In this document: one piece after another, positions 1-5,863 of the stretch
Position numbering within the stretch: the stretch's first letter is position 1
Layout of the letters: the number at the start of each line of letters is the position of its first letter
Source of the DNA: an uncultured Alphaproteobacteria bacterium
GTDB taxonomy: Bacteria > Pseudomonadota > Alphaproteobacteria > Paracaedibacterales > CAIULA01
DNA length: 7,038 nt
Direction: 5' to 3'
Assembly (NCBI GenBank): GCA_903905285.1
Contig: CAIVFQ010000141.1
Coordinates: forward strand, 1 to 7,038
Notes under the pieces: model-generated
The model's input: only the letters and a program-made list of their open reading frames with translations
What the model was told of the DNA's origin: nothing
The model's database searches: none
Position numbers and translations under genes: made by a program

Positions 1-321
1 AGAGCAAGGGAATTGCCTGGGGTAGAGTCTTGGAACCGGTTTCTGGACTTTAGCTGAATTTCTATGGGATTGGAACCCCATGGGAAGACATGTCCAAAGA
101 CTGAAAGGTTTTGGGGCACAGGGAGAATTGTGTTGTGGTTGTGTGGCGGGGAGGGCGTTGCAGCGGATTCGGGGAGGGCCCCACAAGGGCGCATTATGTC
201 CGCAGTTTGGTTGAAGAACTTTCCCCAATTTATTTAATCACGCGCCGTAGATATTTAGGCAAGGAAGATAACTCTAATCATCTTTAGTTTTAAAATATAT
301 CATTTAATTTTTTGTTAAAAA
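1..321. other. Unexplained G-rich stretch without a convincing gene
   Basis: About 320 bases downstream of the PBP1A stop codon. The first 230 bases are rich in G on the + strand and poor in C, with a 9-base direct repeat GGGGAGGGC at 148-156 and 171-179 and a short inverted repeat (CTATGGG at 62-68 against CCCATGG at 78-84, with one G-T pair). From about 225 the composition switches to AT-rich. Two short open frames exist: 57 codons from ATG 64 to TAA 237 on +, and a frame on - from ATG 194 that is still open at the window edge. Neither has a clear ribosome binding site or a product I recognise. The first bases could also be the tail of a + strand gene, since two + frames are open from base 1 to about 50-57. 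A structured RNA is possible, but I could not match it to RNase P RNA, tmRNA, 6S or SRP RNA. Confidence 0.5.
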
Positions 322-2343
322 TTAGTTAATATTATTTAGATACTTTTCTAAGGAGGGTTTTTTAGGTGCTGTAACCGTTGATTGAGGGGAAGGCGCGGCG
401 CTGTGACCTTTTGGTTTTGAGTCAGCTTTCTTTAAAGGTTTCTCAAAACTCTCTCCTTTGAAAAAAGCAGCAGCAATACGGGTTGGCATACGACCGCCCG
501 TAGAAACCTTAGCCATGGGCCTGTTGTTATCATTACCAACCCAAACGCCGACCACCACGTTGTTGTATCCTTGGCTTTCAGCCTCTGTTGTCGCCTGTTG
601 ATTTTCACGGTATCCAAAAAACCACGCGTCTTTATCACCATTACTGCCTGTTTTTCCAGCCACACTGCCGTCTATGTTTGTTGCCCGCCCACTGCCGCTT
701 TCTACTACGGCGCGCAGCATCTCACGCATTCCCTGCAGAACTGATGCGCTGATAATTTGTCTGCCAGGATGATCAGGATGTCGATATAAAATGTTGCCAC
801 TTTTGTCGCGGACTTCCCAAATACCATAAGGCCAAACAGCTAAACCTTGATTCGCAAACGTTGCATAAGCAGTTGTCAGTTCAAGTAAAGTCGCCTCACC
901 TGTACCCAAAGAAATGCTTAAATCAAGAGTCAACTGACTGGTAATTCCCAGTCGCTTTGCAACCTCGGCAACTTTTTGCGGTGTTACTTGTTGGGTTAAA
1001 CGAATGGAAACACTATTCACAGAATGGGCTAACCCTTCCCGCAACGTAACCATTCCCCGCGTTTTCCATTTGAAGTTGCTTGGCTTCCAAGTGCCAACTT
1101 CAATAGGCGTATCATCCATCAGCGTATCGGGTGTCATGCCACTTTCAAGGGCGGCTTGGTAAATGATTGTTTTAAAGGCCGAACCAGGCTGACGATGTGC
1201 CTGCGTGGTACGGTTGAATTGACTGTCCCCATAATCTTTTCCACCCACCATGGCCTTAATAGCACCTGATGGTGTCATGGCAAGTAATGCTGTTTCAGAA
1301 ACCTTTAAGTCTTTGCCCATGGTTTCCAGATGATACTTACACACATATTCGGCATGGCGTTGCATAGCCACATCTAGGGTTGTAATAACAATGAGATCTT
1401 TATCGATTGCCCCAACAACCTGGGGCAGTGTTTCATAAATCCAATCAGCAAAATACCGCATACCTTGGTCACGTTCACGGGTGTTATCAGCCAGCCCTTT
1501 TGCACCTTCTTCCAAATGACCTTGATAATCCTTGATAAAGCCAGCGTTTTCCATTAATTCCAGTACAACCTTGGCACGTTCCTTTGCTCGTTTTGGATGT
1601 TGAGCCGGTGAATATTTAGAAGGCGCCTTTAAAAGGCCCGCAATAACAGCCGCCTCAAACACGGTTAGATTCCGGGCTGATTTGCCAAAATAACGACGCG
1701 CAGCCGCGTCCACCCCATACGTACCTGAACCGAAATAAACGCGGTTTAAATACAAGGTCAAAATCTGATCTTTAGTAAATTTTAGCTCTAACCAAACGGC
1801 CAACAAAACCTCTTGGATCTTACGCTTGTAAGACCGGTCATTAATATTAAAGGTTCCTTGCGTGAAAAGAATATTTTTGGCTAATTGTTGGGTGAGCGTC
1901 GATCCCCCTTGCACGACCCGTTGCGCCCGATAGTTAGCATAGGCTGCCCGAATCAAACCAATAATGTCGACACCAAAATGACTGTAAAAACGGCGATCTT
2001 CCACTGCCATTAAAGCCTGAGGCACGTGCGGGGGAAGGTCTTGAACCTTCACCATGTCTTCATACAAATCGCCATACGTTCCTAAAATGACACCATCGTA
2101 CGATTGCACTGTCACACTTGGTTTTCGACTGTTGATTTGAATGTTTTTTAAATCGGGCAAATCATGGCTAAACCACAGAATAAGCAAACCCAAACTAATC
2201 ACGCCCCAGATCATCATCATTAGGGTGGCTCTTAAAAGAACTTTCCAAAAGGACGAGGTGTTCTTTCCTTTTGTCCTTAAAAACCGTTTGGGAGAAAAAC
2301 GCTTAGAAGGTGTCTTTGGTCTCCTTCTTTGGGGAGGGGTCAT
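322..2343 (-). CDS. Class A penicillin-binding protein, PBP1A family (bifunctional transglycosylase/transpeptidase)
   Basis: Inner-membrane enzyme with its catalytic part in the periplasm; it polymerises lipid II into glycan strands and cross-links the peptides. Length is 673 aa. A basic cytoplasmic tail (1-38) is followed by one membrane anchor at about 39-58. The glycosyltransferase (GT51) domain has EDRRFY at 115-120 (Glu115 the expected catalytic residue), GGSTLTQQLAKN at 146-157, RKIQEVLLA at 174-182 and a KDQILTLYLNRVYFG motif at 191-205. The transpeptidase domain has SAFK (nucleophile Ser388, Lys391), SVN at 441-443 and KTG at 564-566, so both active sites look intact. A Gln/Glu-rich insert at about 580-594 separates DAWFFGY from VVVGVWVGND. 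The Pro/Ser/Lys-rich tail after about 633 is probably disordered. ATG at 2343 has only a weak AGG upstream. No OB-type insertion as large as that of long proteobacterial PBP1A is evident. Alphaproteobacterial PBP1A genes are often followed by prfB; nothing like it follows here. Confidence 0.95.
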   Translation of the reverse strand: MTPPQRRRPKTPSKRFSPKRFLRTKGKNTSSFWKVLLRATLMMMIWGVISLGLLILWFSHDLPDLKNIQINSRKPSVTVQSYDGVILGTYGDLYEDMVKVQDLPPHVPQALMAVEDRRFYSHFGVDIIGLIRAAYANYRAQRVVQGGSTLTQQLAKNILFTQGTFNINDRSYKRKIQEVLLAVWLELKFTKDQILTLYLNRVYFGSGTYGVDAAARRYFGKSARNLTVFEAAVIAGLLKAPSKYSPAQHPKRAKERAKVVLELMENAGFIKDYQGHLEEGAKGLADNTRERDQGMRYFADWIYETLPQVVGAIDKDLIVITTLDVAMQRHAEYVCKYHLETMGKDLKVSETALLAMTPSGAIKAMVGGKDYGDSQFNRTTQAHRQPGSAFKTIIYQAALESGMTPDTLMDDTPIEVGTWKPSNFKWKTRGMVTLREGLAHSVNSVSIRLTQQVTPQKVAEVAKRLGITSQLTLDLSISLGTGEATLLELTTAYATFANQGLAVWPYGIWEVRDKSGNILYRHPDHPGRQIISASVLQGMREMLRAVVESGSGRATNIDGSVAGKTGSNGDKDAWFFGYRENQQATTEAESQGYNNVVVGVWVGNDNNRPMAKVSTGGRMPTRIAAAFFKGESFEKPLKKADSKPKGHSAAPSPQSTVTAPKKPSLEKYLNNIN

Positions 2344-2396
2344 CAGAGCCTATTTTTATGAAAATAATCGTTACAGTCTAAAAGAGTTTATACAAG

Positions 2397-2434
2397 GAAA
2401 AACCTGCCGGCGATAGTGTTACCTATTTCAGGTT
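2397..2434 (-). terminator. Possible Rho-independent terminator after the 107-aa gene
   Basis: Read on the minus strand, a stem AACCTG (2434-2429) pairs with CAGGTT (2406-2401), with an inner stem ATAG/CTAT around a short loop, and the right arm runs into a TTTTT tract (2402-2398). It starts 11 bases after the TAA of the 2446 gene and lies before the PBP1A start. The stem is only 6 bp with an internal bulge, so it is weak and read-through into the PBP1A gene is plausible. Confidence 0.4.
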
Positions 2435-2445
2435 CTATGCGTCTT

Positions 2446-2769
2446 TTATTTCCTGGCCTTTTCTAAAGCTTTCTCAACTCTTTTAGCTTTTTCTAAGGCC
2501 TTTTTAGCTTTTCGTTTGTCTCTTGTTTCAGCTTTTGCGGCCTTTGCAGCTTTTTCCTCTGGAGATTTTTTTTCATCGTCAGAGTTTGCGAAAAGTTCAG
2601 CGAGAGATGAAGGAGGTAAATTATAAGTGGTAGGTACGGCACCTCTGGGAATAACACCATCAACCGAGTTGGGTCCGTCATCAGTATCTGAATCATCAAG
2701 GCTGAATCCTGGTGTGACACTGACCAGAAAGGCGAGGGATAAGGCTGCGCTTACTATGCTTTTCTTCAT
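2446..2769 (-). CDS. Small secreted protein with acidic N-part and Lys/Ala-rich C-terminus, unknown function
   Basis: Family not recognised. The 107-aa product from ATG 2769 begins with a typical signal peptide (MKKS, hydrophobic core about 5-18, likely cleavage near GFS at 21-23). The mature protein opens with an Asp-rich stretch (LDDSDTDDG, 24-32), then a Pro-containing neutral linker (about 33-65). It ends with a highly charged segment (66-107) dominated by Lys, Ala, Glu and Arg, including an imperfect repeat KALEKAKR (89-) and KALEKARK (100-107) that should form a long helix. I chose ATG 2769 because AAAAGGAA lies about 9 bases upstream. The alternative ATG at 2787, six codons earlier, has no such site and would put KRNFLM before the signal peptide. 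A basic helical tail on an exported protein might bind peptidoglycan, LPS or nucleic acid, but that is a guess from charge alone. It stands alone, divergent from the 3034 gene. Confidence 0.75.
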   Translation of the reverse strand: MKKSIVSAALSLAFLVSVTPGFSLDDSDTDDGPNSVDGVIPRGAVPTTYNLPPSSLAELFANSDDEKKSPEEKAAKAAKAETRDKRKAKKALEKAKRVEKALEKARK

Positions 2770-3033
2770 AAGAAAATTCCTTTTCATAAGTTACGACGTG
2801 GGTAAATAATGACACCGAGACATCTATAATCTAACAATTCTATCCTAATGAAAAGTTAATAGACCTAGCAAGTAGGTTCCAGATTCGTATCTCAAGGGGT
2901 TCAGAAAAACTATTTCATGTGATTTTGAAATTATATTTATTTTCTTAAATTAACTGTTTATCAATAAATCGATCCTATTTCTTAAGTTATAGATATTAAT
3001 TTGCCTTTAATTACGTAATGATGGAGTTGAGTT
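2770..3033. other. AT-rich divergent intergenic region
   Basis: This 264-base region separates two divergent genes for exported proteins and must hold both promoters. It is strongly AT-rich. On + there is a TATAGA (2988-2993) before the 3034 gene, and on - a TATAGA or TAGAAT box before the 2769 start, but neither has a good -35 partner at 16-18 bases, so I do not call promoters. The only clear sites are ribosome binding sites: GGAG at 3023-3026 for the + gene, and AAAAGGAA on - for the 2769 start. No RNA gene or long repeat is visible. Confidence 0.5.
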
Positions 3034-3082
3034 ATGAAAATACTGCAAACTATTAAAGTCCTATCTGCATTAGTCTTTCTAA
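3034..3082 (+). repeat. Signal-peptide repeat, copy A
   Basis: This 49-base stretch, covering ATG through codon 16 plus one base, matches 3563-3611 at 48 of 49 positions (the only change is CAA versus CAT at codon 5). The match extends weakly upstream through ATGGAGT, which carries the GGAG ribosome binding site. Identity drops sharply after it. Confidence 0.9.
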
Positions 3083-3540
3083 GTGGCAGCCTTTCTTATG
3101 CTGACGACGATAATCTTGGTCCCTTGCAAACCAAAACAACAGCTGGGCGAACTGTCATCATGCAAAGCGACCCCGCCGATATTGTCCCTCCTCCAGTAAA
3201 GACCGTTTCCAAATTAGATTACTTCTTGGTCAACCCATTTAAGGCCATTGGTTTTGGATTGTTTGTGGGGTTTGGATCTCCAGTAAATGGTTGTTCGAAA
3301 TTGTTCGACGCCTTACGGGGTTATGAAAAAGTAGACGTTACAAAACAGCCAGTTTCAACCCAAGAAAATCCAAGTCCAACCCCATTGCCATCGGTTTATG
3401 AAAACACAAGTTTGGATTTTAGCCAGCGTTGGGGGAAAGTTAAAGAAGGCACATTCTACATCGTCGGGGCCCCATTGATAGGAGCAACTTTCTTCTTGCT
3501 GAGCCTTCGTTCTTTTAACAATCCTGGTGGCGGTTTCTAG
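3034..3540 (+). CDS. Exported 168-aa protein with two internal hydrophobic segments, unknown family
   Basis: Family not recognised. Residues 1-23 form a signal peptide (MKILQTIKVL, core to about 18, cleavage expected after SYA before DDD). The mature part has an N-terminal polar region with VPPPV (51-55), a Gly/Phe-rich hydrophobic stretch (about 69-83), then NGCSKLFDALRGYEK (85-99). A Pro-rich spacer (106-121) precedes the motif SQRWGKVKEG (130-139), a second hydrophobic segment (141-157), and a tail ending NNPGGGF. Mature Cys87 is single. The two hydrophobic stretches suggest membrane association, perhaps as a hairpin, but they are short and glycine-rich. GGAG at 3023-3026, 7 bases before ATG, supports the start. 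The gene is followed after 22 bases by a damaged second copy, and the shared segments (LFDALRGYEK-like, RWGKxKEG and the last hydrophobic stretch) point to the conserved core of the family. Confidence 0.85.
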   Translation: MKILQTIKVLSALVFLSGSLSYADDDNLGPLQTKTTAGRTVIMQSDPADIVPPPVKTVSKLDYFLVNPFKAIGFGLFVGFGSPVNGCSKLFDALRGYEKVDVTKQPVSTQENPSPTPLPSVYENTSLDFSQRWGKVKEGTFYIVGAPLIGATFFLLSLRSFNNPGGGF

Positions 3541-3562
3541 AGACGCTTAATGGAGTCTGTTT

Positions 3563-3611
3563 ATGAAAATACTGCATACTATTAAAGTCCTATCTGCATT
3601 AGTCTTTCTAA
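3563..3611 (+). repeat. Signal-peptide repeat, copy B
   Basis: Partner of 3034-3082, 48 of 49 bases identical, at the front of the broken second copy. The homology ends at the same base where the internal deletion begins. Confidence 0.9.
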
Positions 3612-3836
3612 TCAGGCGTGTTCAATTCTGTGCGGAGTTATGAGAAATATGAAAAAACAGATAAAATAACAGGGCTGCCGTCTTTACCCAAAGTTTATGA
3701 AGCTAGAGATTTGAATATGAGCGAACGTTGGGGGAAAGCTAAAGAAGGGGTATCGTTCATCTTTTGGGCGCCATTGATGGGAACAGCTCACTTCTTACTA
3801 AAGCTTTATTACCTTAATTATTCTGATGGGGGGTGA
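3563..3836 (+). pseudogene. Truncated, frameshifted tandem copy of the 3034 gene
   Basis: ATG 3563 is preceded by GGAG (3552-3555) at 7 bases, as in the intact copy, and encodes the same first 16 residues except Q5 to H. After codon 16 the reading frame runs into ten unrelated codons and stops at TGA (3641-3643). From about 3612 another frame resumes homology with residue 88 of the intact protein and runs to TGA 3834-3836: VFNSVRSYEK matches LFDALRGYEK, then SERWGKAKEG matches SQRWGKVKEG, then a hydrophobic segment. Relative to copy 1 about 71 codons minus one base (about 212 bases) are missing at the junction, which includes the signal-peptide cleavage site and first hydrophobic segment. A GTG at 3618 could start a 72-aa product, but it lacks a ribosome binding site and an export signal. 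The remnant is most likely not a working exported protein. Confidence 0.8.
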
Positions 3837-3839
3837 TAT

Positions 3840-4841
3840 TTATTTCGGCTGAGTATGAGTGTTTTGAGAGCGCCGGGGGGATTCTTTCAATATTTTAAGC
3901 CATCCACCTTGGGTTCTTTTTAAGTAACACCCTCCGGCAGTGGCCCCGTTAAAGGTTGGATTGATAAGCTTTTGATACAACTTTTGCACAACAGAATGCC
4001 CCATGGGGTATTCTGCTTTTCCAATACTCTGGATCACTTTTTTTAAAACACGATGGGCAATTTCAACAGGCAATGTGCGAAACTCATTAATCTTTAGCCC
4101 CTGGTTATCATCAAAACAAACTTTAAGCGCCTGGTCGGTTTGCTGTTCACAAAAATCTTCCACGGCTTGCAACTGAATCAGTGTCTTTTGAACCTTGTCA
4201 GGTGTTAATCCTTCAGCCCCCAAGGCAGTTAATAATTGTCGCCAGCGAATGCGCTCAAATCGGGTGTTCTGATTACTGGGATCGTGCAGAAAAGGTTGCT
4301 GAAACTTTTTTAAAGTCAACGCCAGTCGCTCAGGAGGAATGGTCAATAATGGGCGCACCAATTGGCCAAAACTGGTTTTAATAACAGGGCGTATGCCACA
4401 CAAACCAGTCAAGCCCGATCCTTTGCTGAGGCGCATCATCACTGTTTCCCATTGATCATGAAGATGATGGGCTGTCATAAGCGTTGTGGCCTTATGAGCC
4501 AAACACCAATCGGTTAAAAGCTGGTATCGGGCTTGTCGCGCTTTCCTTTGTATGTCTGCTGCAAGGGGGGAGTGATGCCACGACAGAATATGATGTTCCA
4601 ATCCCTGATCGTTCATCCACTGATGGACGGTGTCAGCCTCGGCAGTTGATTCGGGTCGCAATTTATGATCAACAGTCAGGGTTACCAGGCCCATGAGGGC
4701 CTGATCAGACCACTGTTTCATCAACAAAGCCAGCGCCAGGCTGTCACCACCCCCCGAAACGGCAATTACAATTTTACCTTTCAAGTCAAGGGGAGTGATA
4801 AGGTCTGCGAACTCTGACTCTGAAAGAGGCTGAAGAGACAT
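3840..4841 (-). CDS. tilS: tRNA(Ile)-lysidine synthase TilS, compact form
   Basis: Cytoplasmic ATP-dependent enzyme that attaches lysine to C34 of the CAU anticodon of one tRNA-Ile, so that it reads AUA and is charged with isoleucine. From ATG 4841 the product is 333 aa. The PP-loop ATP-binding motif SGGGDS is at 29-34 after a hydrophobic strand, VDHKLRPES is at 57-65, AHHLHDQWET is near 124-133, followed by RLSKGSGLTGL, then the HDPSNQNTRFERIRWR region near 186-201. All are family landmarks. In the HxxDDQ-type motif the first Asp is His here; known TilS proteins vary at this site. It is shorter than E. coli TilS (about 430 aa), lacking most of the C-terminal accessory region. ATG 4841 shares its A with the trxB stop (TGATG), suggesting coupled translation; a TTG at 4844 would add one residue. 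Unlike many bacteria, ftsH is not next to it. Its 3' end lies 3 bases from the convergent pseudogene. Confidence 0.93.
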   Translation of the reverse strand: MSLQPLSESEFADLITPLDLKGKIVIAVSGGGDSLALALLMKQWSDQALMGLVTLTVDHKLRPESTAEADTVHQWMNDQGLEHHILSWHHSPLAADIQRKARQARYQLLTDWCLAHKATTLMTAHHLHDQWETVMMRLSKGSGLTGLCGIRPVIKTSFGQLVRPLLTIPPERLALTLKKFQQPFLHDPSNQNTRFERIRWRQLLTALGAEGLTPDKVQKTLIQLQAVEDFCEQQTDQALKVCFDDNQGLKINEFRTLPVEIAHRVLKKVIQSIGKAEYPMGHSVVQKLYQKLINPTFNGATAGGCYLKRTQGGWLKILKESPRRSQNTHTQPK

Positions 4842-5782
4842 CAATGGCTTAAGAATTTCTCAGCCTCAATGGCGGCCATGCATCCTTGGCCTGCCGCGGT
4901 GACGGCCTGACGGAAAACTTTATCTTGCACATCACCAGCTGCAAAAACACCAGGGATAGAGGTGGTCGTGCTGTTGGGTTTTGTCAAAATGTACCCTTCG
5001 GTATCTAAGTCAATATGGCCTTTAAAAATCTCGCTCATGGGCGTGTGACCAATGGCAACGAAGACGCCATCAATCTCCAATTGGCTTTTTTCACCTGTTT
5101 TAAGATTGGAAAGGGCTAAGCCGGTAACGGCTTTGTGGGGGATGTCTTTGCCCAAAACCTCGTCAACGGCAGTATCCCAAATCACGCTGATTTTTGGGTT
5201 GCGGAACAAACGGTCTTGGGTAATTTTTTCCGCCCTCAGTTGGTCGCGTCTATGGATCAGGGTCACATGGCTGGCATGATTGGTCAGAAAAATGGCTTCT
5301 TCGACGGCGCTGTTGCCGCCCCCAATAACCGCCACGCGTTTATCCTTAAAGAAAAAACCATCACATGTGGCGCAGGCCGACACGCCGAACCCGCGATATT
5401 TTTCTTCGCTTTCAAGGCCCAACCAACGAGCCTGAGCCCCCGTTGCGATAATAACGGTATCGGCGTGATAAACGGTTTCACTGTCACCCTGGCAGACAAA
5501 GGGCCGCTGGCCGAAATCAACATGCGTTATAAAATCGTAAACCATCTCGGTGCCCACGTGTTCAGCTTGCTGATGCATTTGTTCCATCAACCAGGGGCCT
5601 TGAATGGTTTGGCCAAAACCCGGGTAGTTTTCCACGTCGGTTGTAATCATCAACTGCCCGCCGGGTTGTAAGCCTAGGGCTTGGACGGGTTTCAGGTTGG
5701 CACGGGCAGCGTAAATGGCAGCTGTATACCCGGCTGGCCCACCACCAATAATTAAGACTTTGGTTTTCTTGATTGTTGTCAT
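4841..5782 (-). CDS. trxB: Thioredoxin reductase (NADPH, FAD)
   Basis: Cytoplasmic flavoenzyme that moves electrons from NADPH through FAD and a redox-active disulfide to thioredoxin. At 313 aa it has the usual low-molecular-weight bacterial length. An N-terminal FAD-binding GGGPAG is at 13-18, LQPGGQL near 38, ENYPGF at 51-56 and ATGAQARWLG near 113. The active-site CATC has Cys137 and Cys140. The NADPH domain has GGGNSA at 154-159 and HRRDQLRA at 177-184, and the C-terminal FAD motif GVFAAGDVQDK is at 278-288, followed by the RQAVTAAGQG stretch. All catalytic features are present, and the wording is typical of Alphaproteobacteria. ATG 5782 is the first start after an in-frame TAA six bases upstream; its ribosome binding site is poor. 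It is the first gene of a two-gene unit with tilS (overlap TGATG). It follows the 292-aa gene by 81 bases, with a candidate promoter of its own in the gap. Confidence 0.97.
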   Translation of the reverse strand: MTTIKKTKVLIIGGGPAGYTAAIYAARANLKPVQALGLQPGGQLMITTDVENYPGFGQTIQGPWLMEQMHQQAEHVGTEMVYDFITHVDFGQRPFVCQGDSETVYHADTVIIATGAQARWLGLESEEKYRGFGVSACATCDGFFFKDKRVAVIGGGNSAVEEAIFLTNHASHVTLIHRRDQLRAEKITQDRLFRNPKISVIWDTAVDEVLGKDIPHKAVTGLALSNLKTGEKSQLEIDGVFVAIGHTPMSEIFKGHIDLDTEGYILTKPNSTTTSIPGVFAAGDVQDKVFRQAVTAAGQGCMAAIEAEKFLSH

Positions 5783-5815
5783 TTTTTAATAATTCTGTGT
5801 TTTGTTGTTCTGTGC

Positions 5816-5844
5816 ATCTTAAAGGTTCGCGATGATTCCTTCAA
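5816..5844 (-). promoter_or_regulatory. Candidate sigma70 promoter for trxB-tilS
   Basis: On the minus strand TTGAAG (5844-5839) and TAAGAT (5821-5816) are separated by exactly 17 bases. Each box matches the consensus at 4 of 6 positions. Transcription would start near 5809, leaving a leader of roughly 27 bases before the trxB ATG. It lies entirely in the gap after the 292-aa gene. Confidence 0.45.
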
Positions 5845-5863
5845 ATCCGAATTACACCCTTAA

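Noticed and set aside
64..237. 57-codon + frame from ATG 64
   Set aside because: No ribosome binding site, odd composition for the genome and no recognisable motif; kept only as a remark in the region entry.
305..324. 8-bp inverted repeat TAATTTTT/AAAAATTA at the PBP1A stop as a terminator
   Set aside because: The stem is made only of A-T pairs and on the minus strand no T-run follows it, so it is unlikely to stop transcription.
2141..2416. 91-codon + frame across the start of PBP1A
   Set aside because: It lies opposite the membrane anchor and basic tail of PBP1A and has no independent support.
2770..3033. sigma70 promoters in the divergent intergenic region
   Set aside because: TATAGA-like -10 boxes are present by chance in such AT-rich DNA and none has a fair -35 at proper spacing.
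3034..3836. Tandem pair as a mobile element or CRISPR-like repeat
   Set aside because: The repeat is a duplicated gene start; there are no terminal inverted repeats, target duplications, transposase or regularly spaced units.
5135..5671. 178-codon open frame on + inside trxB
   Set aside because: Antisense to a clear trxB with all its motifs; no recognisable domain, signal or ribosome binding site. A shadow of GC-richer coding sequence.
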